Shown piece after piece: positions 24,470-35,771 of a DNA stretch of 64,000 bases. The first letter of the stretch is position 1. Each line of letters opens with the position of its first letter. The DNA comes from Galbula dea (Eukaryota; Chordata; Aves; Piciformes; Galbulidae): positions 715,137 to 779,136 of the forward strand of contig VWZX01006705.1 in assembly GCA_013399015.1 (NCBI GenBank). The letters run 5' to 3'. The notes beneath the pieces were generated by a model. That model was not told the DNA's origin, ran no database searches, and worked only from the letters and a program-made list of their open reading frames with translations. A program made the translations under genes and the position numbers.

Positions 24470-27400
24470 GTGCGTGGCTGTGACGAGGAGGGGGTAGAGG
24501 GGCCCGGAACGGGCTCTGCCGGGTGCAGGCCGACCGATGCCGCCAGCCAGCCTAGCCGCTCTCCGTCTCTCCCGTGTTTCTCGGTTTCCTCATGATCTAG
24601 ACTTTTACGGTCCGCAGAAATACATGTAGGGAATTAGCGTAAAGTAGACCCCTTATTGCAGTGGTAAAACTGCAAAATGTTGTTAGGGACAACTACTGAT
24701 ACACAGAGAGAAGCTCTTGGTCGCTGTTTTCCTTTTTAGTAACTTTAAAAGGTGTGGGCTCAGTGCTTGTCAAATCCCTGCTTTGACTTGTATCTCGGGC
24801 CAGCTTTGGGTCTCGGAGAGCAAAATGACTCCGTGTTTTGTGAGTGTTCAGATTGCTTCAGGAAGCAACCGTTTTCCCTTTATTAGCAGAACGTTAATAG
24901 CCTTCAGCCATCAGCTGTGCTGCTTGGCCAGTCAGACAGGAGTCCTTCAGCTTTACGCTTGCCCAGAAGTTGGCTGTAGAGCAGGAATTCTCTCCTGAGA
25001 GTCCACAGAACAGAATGCAGTCAAGATGAGGTCTTGTGTAAGCCCTGGCACAGACTTAGAAGTGCTTTTATGCAGTTACTTCGCAATGCAGTCGCCAATA
25101 ATTCCTTTATAAGGACCTTATTTAGCATTGCTGTCTTAGATTTCTTTCAGAAATCCTTGAAACTAGCTAATTTATATGCTTTAATCATCACATTTAAGAT
25201 CTATCATGAACTTGATGCTTCTCTGAACGCTTCTGTAGTTGCAAAGTTGTAATAGAAAGGATTAAGCATCTTGTAAGCACCCTTAACAAATTGTCACATT
25301 GGAAGATGAACCTTTACAGCATTTACATAATTTACATAATCACTCCCATTTTACAACTGAAAAATAAATAAAATATGAAGGCACCTTTCTGTCCTGATAC
25401 ACAGAAGAATAGCAGTGATCCCTTTCCATTTATTTAGGCCCTCCAGATGAAGAGCCTGAAGTGTGAAAAAGTGGTTTGGATTGATTGTTGAAACACTACA
25501 GGAAATTTGTGCATTTTACAAGGAACACTTAACAGTATAAGGAAAAAGAGGATCATGATTATCTTTAAAAATATATTACCTTTGGACCAAGGTAACTTAT
25601 TTAATACATAAATTGTATTTTTCTATCTAGAGAAACTTGACACAGGTTATGAAAAGAGGGAACATTTGGCAAATCAAATCTGGATCTCCTAATCTGATCT
25701 GGCTGTGAGGTCTTTGTGGTTTCACAAAGTCCTCAAAAATCAGTGCTTTGCCATGTAAATGTGGGGGTTTTTTTAAAAAAGTGACTTATGAACCAGAATA
25801 CAGGATTGGAAATTGCTGATTTTAGCAAGTCTTAAATCAGTGGGGGTCCTTTCTGAATAAGTAGCAATGAAGTTAACAGCAGGATATGCCATATTAGTAA
25901 ATATTGCTGCAGAATACCAAAGAATTAATCCTATGTTTTGGTGCTCCTCTGAAATAACAGTTTATTTTCTAGTCAGTCACTCATCTCACTTGTTGAGGCA
26001 AAAAGCTTGATACTTTGTTTGCTGGCAATATAGTTAAAAATTCTTCCAAATCAACAACCACAAAAACAAGTTGTACTGACAGAAAGATGCTTTGTGTGAT
26101 AAAATTGCATCAAACTGGAAGCTTAATTACTCTAATTGCAGTTGAGACATTCTTGTCCTTGTACTAGATGTTAAAACAAATACCCTAGTAGAATTTCAGT
26201 GTCACTTAATCTTTCCCTGCTCATGCACGTACTGTAGTTATTGGAGATCTGAGCAAAGAGATGATGGTATACTATAATCCTTTTTTTTTCTTTATTATCT
26301 GTTTCTAAAGCTGAGTTACAGATGGCTGAAGCTGTTGCTCTTGTAGATACCCTTCAGAACTGGACAGTTTTAGATAAAATAATTATTCCTACAAAAAATC
26401 CTGACAAGAAGTTTGTTTTTGGCAAAGGAAACTTCCAAGTTTTGACAGGTAAGGACTAAGATTTTTCAGCACTGTATTATTCTAAGTGGAAGACTTCTGC
26501 AGCTGAACTGTTTAAGAGCAGGAATGGAGGCTGAAGAGAGGGAGAATTTTGTTTATCCATCATACAGATTTGCAAATAAACTTCAGAGAATTATTTTAAG
26601 GTTACAAAAATGACACAGAATAGAAATAACCTGTGCTCACTGCAAATGTGTGAGGCAACTTAATCCCTGTGTTTATGTGATTGACATAAGTGAAACTGGC
26701 AGCTGTTCTTGGCATAGTACTAAATTAATGCAGTTACAACTGTATTGTGAACAAAGAGTATGGTCCCATTTGGTATTTTAGGAGTATACTGCTCAGTGCA
26801 AAATAGTTTTATATGCTGTATATTTTAAAAAGAGAATTGTCATTTAAGACTGTATTTTGCAATGGTTATCCATCTTTTAGAAAGGATTAAAAAGTTGCCC
26901 CATGTGACAGCTGTCTTCTTGAATGTGGAAAGAATATCTTCATTAACAAAGGTAATTCACTGTATCAAATCATATTCTTTCTATCAGTATTGTTTGGAAG
27001 CTATTGATGGTTAGGAGGACCAGGGTCACTTATTCTTTGCAAATAGTTATCTGTGAAGCCACCTGGACTGAGTTTTGTTGAAAGGAGACATAGTTCCTAT
27101 TTCTATTACATTTGTCCAGTTCATATGTATGTTTTCAGCTCTTGTGCATGAAATTTTCCATCAGCCTAATAGCCATTTAGTATAGAGTCTGCTCCTGCAT
27201 TTGCCACTGACCCTGCTTAAAATGTTGGGAAAGTTACTCAAGGTCTTTTTCACACAATAGAGGTGATAACACAGCTTCTGTTATGAAGAATGTCAACATT
27301 TTGGATTAGCTCTATGCACAAGTTTCTGTACATACGTGGATAGTGTAGTTATTTTCCTGTAGTTCTGTGGATGCTGTATTGTATTTTGAATATGAAGTAT

Positions 27401-30400
27401 AAATTCAGAGCAAGCTTATATTTCAGTGTTTCACATATTTAAACTTCCATTCCTAACCCTTAAAAAGAAATTCTGTTTTAAATGGGTGGCTTACACTGAG
27501 AGGAGGAGCGTGCTTCACTTTTTTTTTTTTTTCCTGGCAGTAAAACAACTGGTGCATGAACTATAGGTGCTCTTTGAAAAGCTTAGACACACTGAAATAA
27601 ACACTACTTAGGTTTTTCTTGCAGGCAGAGCATCACACAGGGTGTAAAGTGCATGCAAACTTTGAAAGCAAAATATTAATGCTTTGCTGATAGTTTTGAT
27701 TGCTTTGAAAAAAACAGTCAGTTTCTCTCATAGGTAATTATATTGAGCACTTCAGTTTACTGATGAAGTTGAAAGTGTTACATTTCAAGTTCCTAGGTTT
27801 TATTCCCTAATTTATTGCATGAGTTCTTTTAGTACCAGATGCACTCAAAAAAAATCCTTGTCACAAATCTAGATCTTAAGAGTGAGTTAACAGGGCTGAT
27901 TCAAGAAACTGAGAACACGTACAAAACACAAGCATTCTGGATTTTAGAGATGGCAGAAGGAAACTACTGCATACTTTTAAGTGTATTTTGCCGAACTAGA
28001 GAAATGGTGGCAGATTTTGTTTGGGTTTTGGTTGCCTGGTTTGGGGTTTTTTAAGTACTTTGTGAAAAGCTGATTAACCACTGAGATATTTGATTCTGAG
28101 ATATGCTGTAAGAGCTGTATGTCAGAATCCATTTATCTGTTAACAGAATCTGGCTGTAAGCCAGAAGGATTCTGACTGAATTTGATGGGCCTAGACCTCA
28201 ACTTCTACCTTGTTAAACTCTCTTTATCACCTTTCTTTGTGATCAACCAAATTTTGCATTAGTGTGCTCCTAATTGTTGCCTATCCATTGAAATGGAATC
28301 TTGAGATCCTCTCGAGTGCAAGTGTCCATCAGCTAACTGTAACTGTAGTGCTGTGTAGGAATTGAGCTACTGGTGCTATGAGTGACAGAAAACATCTAGC
28401 TTATTTTGTTTTACATGGCTAAAGAGAGAACTAGAAGATGCTTGGGGCGTGAAAGTCTTTGACAGATACACAGTTGTGCTTCACATTTTCCGTTGTAACG
28501 CCCGGACCAAAGAAGCAAAACTTCAGATAGCATTGGCTGAAATTCCACTTCTCAGGTACCTTGAGCTGTGCAAATCACATGCTGCTATTTACCTATTTTA
28601 GTGACTGTTACAGTCACTAAAATGGCAATGCTGTACTGTAAAGAAGAACAACACTTTCAGTGCTTGCATAGTATGCTCTGTGATTGATTAAGAGCATAGA
28701 AATACTTCCTGTCATTTGTTTAAGCTTCTGCAGTGCTGACAGGCAAAATGAGAAAAGTGTTCAATAGATAATCTTACAAAATATATTACTCATGAAAAGG
28801 TCTCAGTTCTTCCCAATGCAGAAGATGGATTGCAAGAAAATGTAGAAACTGGATATGTGTCCCATATATCATATTGATGGATTTAATCCATCCCTTTTTT
28901 TTAAGGAAAGCTATAAACAAGGAAGACTAAAAGCATTAATTTATATCTGAATTTTCCACATTTCTGCATTACATGGCACAGAAATATTTGCACATGGCAG
29001 TTGGTGCAAATTGCATAGATGTATCAGAGGCATCTTTGGCTCTCTGAAATTTCAGAATATCCTATAATTTGCTAAGACAGTTGAGGAGCCAGGAAAATCT
29101 GGAGTCTTTTTCACCAGGCTTCTCACTATGAGCAGGTTTTATTTAGAGCTCTGTGATTTAGTGGTTTTATTATCCTACTAGAATATCACTACTGCTTCAC
29201 ATTTGTGAAGTGTTTTAGGGTAGTTTGATTAAAGAAAATAGCTTCTAATTAACTGTTACTCCACTGCCAGGTCAAATCTGAAAAATGAGGTGTCTCAGCT
29301 AGATCAGCAGAGAGGTGGATCAAAATATGTCATGGGCTCAGGTAAAGTCTAAATACTCTCATAGCCTTTAAGCAAATTTATTTGCATCATATGTTATCTG
29401 GAGGGGGCCGTGAGGAAAAACTACTGCATCTAATTAAGTGAACATACAGTATTTTGTTGGAAAGTTACTTAAATAATAAAGTTTTGGCTCTGTAAGTGGC
29501 CGTGGACAGACTGTTTGCTGTCACAGGGGTTTATCATAAAGGGTACATGGTTATTCTTGAGTGCTTAGCATATGTTTTAATAATTACTTATCATTCTGAC
29601 TCTTAGGCAAGAATAATAGTTTTAGTTGCTTACTTACAACTTCATACACCCTAGTGCTAACTCAATCCACATCACTTGGTTTTCTGTTTCTCTGGCAGAC
29701 TATTGTGCCAAGTATTAATTTATATTTTTCAGGTGAAACATTCCTGGAGACACAGACTCGTATCCTGAAAGAAAAAGAACTTAAAATTAAGAATGCCCTG
29801 GAGAAACTAAGAAGAAAAAGATCTTTACTTAGAAGTCAGCGCAGAAAACGCGAGTTTCCCATTATCTCAGTAATGGGCTACACTAATTGTGGTAAGCACA
29901 ACCTTAGGAAATTGTAACACAAAAGAGCTTACACTGTCTAATTTTCAATTAGAAACTCTAGCCAGAATCTCATTGCAGTGTGAATAGGCTTTGTCTTTTA
30001 ATTAAATTGTGTAATGAATATATGGCAATTAGGATTGAGTTAGGAAAGCAAATCATGCTTGTTGTAGTTAGATACCTTTTTTTTTCCATTCTTGAAGACA
30101 TGTTCTGGAGAAATGTCTTGAATGTCTAGCACTTATTGTGCCAGACAGATTTTCTATATAGTGCTGAAGACTGTACTGTTAGTCTCTTTGTAAGAATCTC
30201 TACAACTTCCTCAGAATGGGTAGAGGAAAGGACACAGGTGTCTAGGTCACTATAAAGGCTTGAGAGGCATTTTGCAGCATAGCTTCACTTCCAGACATGG
30301 CCTTAAATCCAAATGCAAGTTATACAAGTTAAGTCTGTCTTTGGATTTCCTAGCATCATACAGAGAAAGAATCATAATCTAGATTTAAATTAGTGAAGTA

Positions 30401-33224
30401 GACAAGAAAAGGTAAGTTAAATCATACAACTGACCTGAGCCTTGCAAATTAAGTTTTTACTTGAGACAAGCCATTAAAATCTTGACTTTTTTGTCTTTAA
30501 TTTTTTCTTTAATTAGGAAAAACTACCTTGATCAAAGCCTTGACTGGAGAAGCAGGACTTCAACCCAGAGATCAGCTGTTTGCCACTCTTGATATTACAG
30601 CCCATGCTGGCTATCTTCCCTCGAATATGGCAGTTATTTATGTTGACACCATTGGGTTTCTGACTGATCTTCCACACAATCTGGTTGAGTCCTTTTCAGC
30701 TACATTGGAAGAAGTGGCTTACTCAGTAAGTTGCTGACTATAAAAATTGAGGAATCAAATTCCTTTCCTTTTAGATAATCCTCACCCCTTCAAAGAAGTT
30801 GAAGTTAATTGGCATGCTGTTCTTAGTGAAATGAAGGCTGACTATAGTAGTCTCCTAAGATGAGGTAAATATCTTACCATAAGCCAGTTTTTGCGATGTT
30901 TGAAATTATGCAGAACATATAGATCTGAAGAGATTTCAGAAAGGGTTTGTCATATATATGTCTTTCTTTATGATAAATCACATTTTGCTGGTTAAGTATC
31001 TAAAAACCTAAAACAGTGCATCCCAGTAAGTTGAGCCTAGCTTTCTTGAGAGTTAAAAATGAAATAAAGCCTTTGGAATGACCTGATTTTGACTTAAAGT
31101 TTCCTAATAGCACTAAAAGTGAGTGATTGTGATGTGATGCAGGCAGCATGTAATAAATATAAGTGTATTTTCCCAATCTTTTTCTCATTAAAGTTAAGTT
31201 TCCTGTATTATAGCAAAGTGTAAAGCTGCATACACACACAGATACAGGAATGCTTCAAGGATTAGACTTCACAGTGTAGTAATAGGGCTTTCAAAAGCTG
31301 TCTGCAACTATCCTGTTTGTCTCTTATTCTGAACTGTTGAATGAAAGGCAATAAATTTACCTCTCACTAATTTTTCAGAAGTTTGAAACAGTATCCTGAG
31401 CAAAGATGACAAAAGATTTTGAATGCAAATACTGAATTTGGTTGCATGGTTTCTATCCTGCCAAACGTGATCATCTGCATACTTGAAATTGATCACTTTT
31501 GCATAAAGCTTTAGAAGTGAAGCACTAGTAACAGTATCTTGGCAGCTAAGGATAAGGAGAATCTTCTGAATTCGGAATGTAAAAATAGAATTACAAGTTA
31601 CCTGGGGTTTCCCCCCCCAGTTTTTGAAACAGTTTTTCAGCCATTACTCTTCTAAAGCCTTTATAAAATTCACTCTTTCTTCTCCAGTATTTTTTAAGCC
31701 TTATTATTACACAGCCTTGGCTTCAAACATTCAATCAGTTATTATTTGAAATCTGAATTTTAGCTTGATTGGTAGGGTTTGTTCCAGGGTTGTTGAAGGC
31801 AATTTGCACTCCCTGTGAAGTGACAGACTAAGCTGCTACAGATTGTCTTCCATCATGGTGCAGAAAACAGTATTGGTTTAATACTGTTTTAGTAATTCAT
31901 TTTACAGTGTTAACCTGCCAGTGTATTCTCTAATGGATATGAAAGTATCTTACATGAATTAGCAACACAAAAATAATATAAGATCTCTACAACCTGCTAA
32001 GTGGTTATGTGTCATTCAGTAACTGTCTTGTATATTGGTGCTTGCTAGGATCTGATAGTTCATGTGAGGGATATTACTCATCCAGAAACTGCCCTCCAGA
32101 AAGCAACCGTTCTGTCAGTTCTGAAGAATCTTAGTCTTCCCAGCCACTTATTAGACTCCATGGTAGAAGTTCATAACAAAGTGGATTTGATAGAAAGGTA
32201 AGCAGGAGATGCTAAGTGTACTTAAACATTTCTTATGTTCTGGAAGCTTCCTAATTCTTTGTCTAGAGAAGAGCTCCCACCCTTCTGAGTATGTTTAATA
32301 GTGGTTTTCAATCTTTCACATATGTAACTACAGTCTTAAAAAGAATTCATTATCTTTTCATTACAAAAGAAATCACTGAGTCATATAAGAAGTAGCCTCT
32401 GTAGAAAGGTGCCATTGTGAAGTAACAAAGATAAATTGTCCACACTTGGTATATTTTCACTACCTAATCTTCATGAGCAAATATGCTAGCAATTGTTGCC
32501 TTCCAGGTATAAACCCACTGAAGAAAATGCTTTAGCCATTTCTGCTCTGCATGGACATGGTTTAGAAGAGCTGAAAGAAGAACTAGAGAAAAAAATTTTG
32601 ACAGCAACAGGAAGGAAGATTCTGACAGTTAATGTCAACTTAGAAGGACCTCAGCTAAGGTGAATAATTTTGAATTTTAAGAAGGACTTGGAGATGGATG
32701 AACCTCTCAGTCTTGCTTGTCTTAAAATTTCCAAATTGTATCATAGTGATTTTAATCTGCATAAAGAGTTATAGGGGTAATTATCAAAGTTTGATGACCT
32801 AATGAGAAAAAATATCCCCAGTAGACACCCTGGAGTCTGCTTCTGAAAGTGTCCTTCACAGAGTTCTGTATGTTAGTACAATAAAACATAATTCCTGAAA
32901 GACCATGCCACTGATTTCTGATAAAAACCCAAATCTGCAAGATTTGTGAAAACACTCTACCCTATTTCCAAACAGCAAGTAGCAAAAGAAAAGTGAAGTG
33001 AAGCACTTAATCTTTACACAAAGGCCACATTTTATGCAGTGAGTCATGCCTTTGAGATGCTAACATGTTTCTGCTTTTACAGTTGGCTCTATAAAGAAGC
33101 AACAGTTCAGGAAGTAGAAGTCATGCCTGAAGATGGCACAGCCATGGTGAAGGTGATAATCGGCAATTCTGCGTTCGGCAGATACAGAAACCTCTTTCCC
33201 AACAGTAAGATTTTTACGCCATGA
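24094..33224 (+). CDS. GTPBP6: GTPBP6, HflX-type mitochondrial GTPase (complete, 10 exons)
   Basis: GTPBP6 is the mitochondrial HflX homologue that splits mitoribosomes and helps large-subunit assembly. Exons: 24094-24469, 26311-26448, 26881-26951, 28425-28555, 29271-29341, 29733-29891, 30517-30725, 32049-32197, 32507-32659, 33083-33224; 1,599 nt, 532 residues, phases all consistent, TGA stop. An arginine/alanine-rich, acid-free head suits mitochondrial import, followed by a 23-residue acidic tract (69-91) and the HflX N-terminal region. The coiled-coil-like basic linker (around 264-305) precedes the G domain: G1 GYTNCGKTT (311-319, split by an intron), G3 DTIGF (359-363), G4 NKVD (428-431) and G5 SAL (447-449). 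ATG at 24094 is the only methionine start in frame; the frame extends upstream to a GTG. Confidence 0.97.
24470..26310. other. GTPBP6 intron 1
   Basis: 1.8-kb intron from donor GTGCGT to acceptor TTTCTAAAG. No repeat or other gene recognised; the open frame at 24717-24998 is not supported by any family feature. Confidence 0.7.
26449..30516. other. GTPBP6 introns 2-6
   Basis: Five introns: 26449-26880, 26952-28424, 28556-29270, 29342-29732 and 29892-30516. They are AT-rich, with polypyrimidine tracts ahead of the acceptors and a poly-T run near 27,519-27,532. No repeats of a named family. Confidence 0.7.
29733..30725 (+). CDS. GTPBP6: GTPBP6 exons 6-7: P-loop split by an intron
   Basis: Exon 6 (29733-29891) is lysine/arginine-rich (KEKELKIKNALEKLRRKR) and ends at the first base of the P-loop glycine (TGT G|GTAAGC). 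Exon 7 (30517-30725) begins GA AAA ACT ACC, completing GKTT, and carries the switch region (QPRDQLFATLDITAH) and DTIGF. The intron placement inside the nucleotide-binding motif makes correct splicing essential for activity. Confidence 0.95.
30726..33082. other. GTPBP6 introns 7-9
   Basis: Introns 30726-32048, 32198-32506 and 32660-33082. No repeats or other genes recognised. The C-run followed by CAG near 31,612-31,620 has no coding continuation. Confidence 0.7.
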
Positions 33225-33482
33225 AACTGCATCCTTTTCTAGGAAAAGAAAATGATCTTAACCAAGAGGATGTGAAATGAAGTTAATGACCTGTTAGTCT
33301 GGATGCTGAAGAGTATTTCTTCCCCAGTTGATGTTTTTGATGCATTTTAGAAATGGACATTGTTTCAGAAAACTTCTGTTCAGAAACCGTAAGAGCTTTG
33401 AGCTTCATTCTGTCAGCAAGTGCAAGGGCAGCACTAGATTTTTAATGTTAAAGCAGCTGCTGCCTGTAGGCTGTGGATCTCA

Positions 33483-33820
33483 AACATCAAGAAGAGCCTG
33501 GCTGCGTCCTCTTGACACCCTTCCTTCAGATACTTACATACATGGATAATGTCCCCTCTCAGCCTCCTCTTCACCAGCTACCCAGCGTTTCCTCATAAGG
33601 GAGATGTTCCAGCTCCACAGTCATCTTTGTAGCTCTCCCTTGGACTCACTGCAGGACCAGAACTGAAGCCAGTACTCCAGGTGGGGCCTCACCAGGGCTG
33701 AGGAGAGGGGCAGGATCACCTCCCTGGACCTGCTGACAGTGCTTTTGCCAACGCAGCCCAGGATACCAGTGGCCTTCTTGGCCACAGCAGGACATTGCTG
33801 GCTCCTGGACACCTGAATCT
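33483..33820 (-). mobile_element. CR1 LINE fragment inside the GTPBP6 3' UTR
   Basis: In minus orientation it encodes a remnant of the CR1 reverse-transcriptase tail (VAKKATGILGC, SREVILPLSSALVRPHLEY). It lies between the GTPBP6 stop codon and the likely polyadenylation signals, so the mature 3' UTR should contain antisense CR1. Confidence 0.9.
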
Positions 33821-33821
33821 A

Positions 33822-33827
33822 AATAAA
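33822..33827 (+). terminator. GTPBP6: Possible GTPBP6 poly(A) signal (proximal)
   Basis: AATAAA about 600 bp after the GTPBP6 stop, at the edge of the CR1 fragment. Confidence 0.45.
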
Positions 33828-33885
33828 AATAACTGCCACATGTTGCTGCATTGAAGCAAGAAAAGGTAGATCTGTATATTTAAGC

Positions 33886-33891
33886 AATAAA
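33886..33891 (+). terminator. GTPBP6: Possible GTPBP6 poly(A) signal (distal)
   Basis: AATAAA in 'taagcaataaagttaaatg', followed by TG/T-rich sequence ('gtgataatctcttagttttc'), a plausible downstream element. Confidence 0.55.
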
Positions 33892-34052
33892 GTTAAATGT
33901 GATAATCTCTTAGTTTTCTTTCCTACACTTAAGACCCACAATACTTGTTACTGTGTCAGTTGTTAATTACTCCTGGGAACCAAACCCACCCCATCATTAT
34001 CACAGAAAGGAGAAGCAAAATTGTTTCGGTCCATATTACACAGAGATCAAGT

Positions 34053-34058
34053 TTTATT
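34053..34058 (-). terminator. PLCXD1: Possible PLCXD1 poly(A) signal (distal)
   Basis: AATAAA on the minus strand ('tcaataaaac'), about 160 bp from the GTPBP6 distal signal on the other strand. A nearer alternative for PLCXD1 is at 35095-35100. Confidence 0.4.
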
Positions 34059-35094
34059 GACTAGAGTAACAAGCCACTTGAAGGTACTATAGAAAGACAT
34101 TCTGAGTTTGTATAACATAATACTTCCTGCAAGTAGTAATTCTAAATAAAAACAAAACTGAATGACTTCTCAGTAAGAAGTACATAGAGGTAGCAACAAG
34201 GATAAAAGCACTGTAAAAAAGTCTTTATAAATGGAATGCTTAGAGGTTTATTCCTACATGTTCTGCAATTGCAAGAGATTGCATGAGGAGGTAGCATCTT
34301 AGCTTTTCATGCTGAGAAGGCTAGGCTGAGTTTGATATCAAATAGCAGTTGATTTAAGACATCTGCAAACATTAACAGCTTGCCAGACATTTGAACTCAG
34401 CTTTTGCATATAAAGTGCATCTAAAACATGAGGTATATTGATGAGGCTGCATAGTGAACGTTATACAATGCTTGGGTTTGTTTTAGTCCTGATGTTTGCC
34501 ATTTCTCTTACCTTCATAATCATGTTATTGCACAGTTCATTTAAAAAATTAGAAAAATAGCAAACAGCATAAACCCCTTCGATTTACAGGAGCCAAAACT
34601 ACTTATTGAGAGGAAAAATATAGAGCTAGTAAAATAGCTAAGACGAGGTGTAAAACCCCAAATGAGCATGACAGAAGCCAGGAATCTCTAGAGCAGTCTG
34701 AGTTAAGATAAGGAATTTGTTTCATGTATTTACTTAGAGTATAAGGCATATTTTGGCAACACCTAATAAAACATAAATCATTACCACAGACAAACTAGGG
34801 TCCTAGTTTTGGTATCTTTATCGCTGCAGAACTGGCATGAGTGAGAAAAACGTTCCAATAGAAATAGCTCTCATAAATCATAAAGGATTTAGTGGCTACC
34901 CTGTTGGTAAAGGGGCTCAGAACTGATACTGGGCACACAGCAGTAATACAGCCAATTCTAGTAGACCTCTAGTGTTAATGCTGTACGTGTGTATATATAT
35001 ATATATATAAATGTATATATAAAACCCATGTCAAATAGGATTGTCAATGTAGCATCTTTGCTATATTGAAAATATATTTAAACTGTTCCTTTTG

Positions 35095-35100
35095 TTTATT
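35095..35100 (-). terminator. PLCXD1: Possible PLCXD1 poly(A) signal (proximal)
   Basis: AATAAA on the minus strand ('ttaaataaac'), about 670 bp after the PLCXD1 stop. Confidence 0.45.
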
Positions 35101-35437
35101 TAACAAACTGAAAACAGACAAGTGAGTTTCATAGTGATACAAAAGGCTGAGAACTGGGTTGCAAGTGTTGCAGGATATCTTTACAGTTATAAGGAGGATA
35201 AAATTTTATCACAAAATAATTCGGGCAGCTACTGGCATGTTTCTCCTTCTTGCTCATGTGAAGTAAGAGTAATTTTTGGGACTTAAAATATTGCCAACTG
35301 TTACAGAGCCTAAGTACCTTCAAATAAACTATAACTATACCATAGTTCTCCAGAGACTTGAGCAAAGTCTGCCTGCTCTCTTTTCTATGAAAAGACCTTG
35401 AAACCCTGATGATGAGAGCACTCTTTAAAACATCCCT

Positions 35438-35759
35438 GGTTGAAGTTAACTGGACCTATGTGGAATCCAGGATGTTTCAACCAGGACACATTAAATGCCC
35501 TTCATAGAGTTACAGAGACCAAGGAGCCATCAGAAAATCATACAGTGCAAGGATCCAGGATAGAAGCAATCCTAGAATTCAAGAAACAATTCTAGACTTA
35601 TACAACCCATCACCACAGGAACCCATATCCATCACAGAATGAATTACATACAAATGAAACAAGTCAGAGAGCCCATCAGGGAACTGTAGAACCCATCCAG
35701 TTTAAGTTAACTGGACCTTTAAGGGATCCAGGGTGTTTCAACCAGGACACATTAAATGC
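35438..35759. repeat. Pair of ~60-bp diverged direct repeats
   Basis: Copies at about 35438-35499 and 35698-35759 share 'aagttaactggacct', 'gatccagg/aatccagg' and 'tgtttcaaccaggacaca' and are separated by about 200 bp. In the first copy CCTGGTTGAA (35435-35444) and TTCAACCAGG (35476-35485) are a 10-bp inverted repeat. They lie in the PLCXD1 3' UTR region. Family unknown. Confidence 0.8.
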
Positions 35760-35771
35760 AGACAAAGCCTT

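Larger units (their letters stand above)
34059..35771. other. PLCXD1 3' UTR / flank with TA microsatellite and direct repeat
   Basis: Non-coding sequence downstream of PLCXD1. It holds a short (TA)n tract near 34,993-35,010 and two copies of a roughly 60-bp element (about 35,438-35,499 and 35,698-35,759). Confidence 0.6.
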
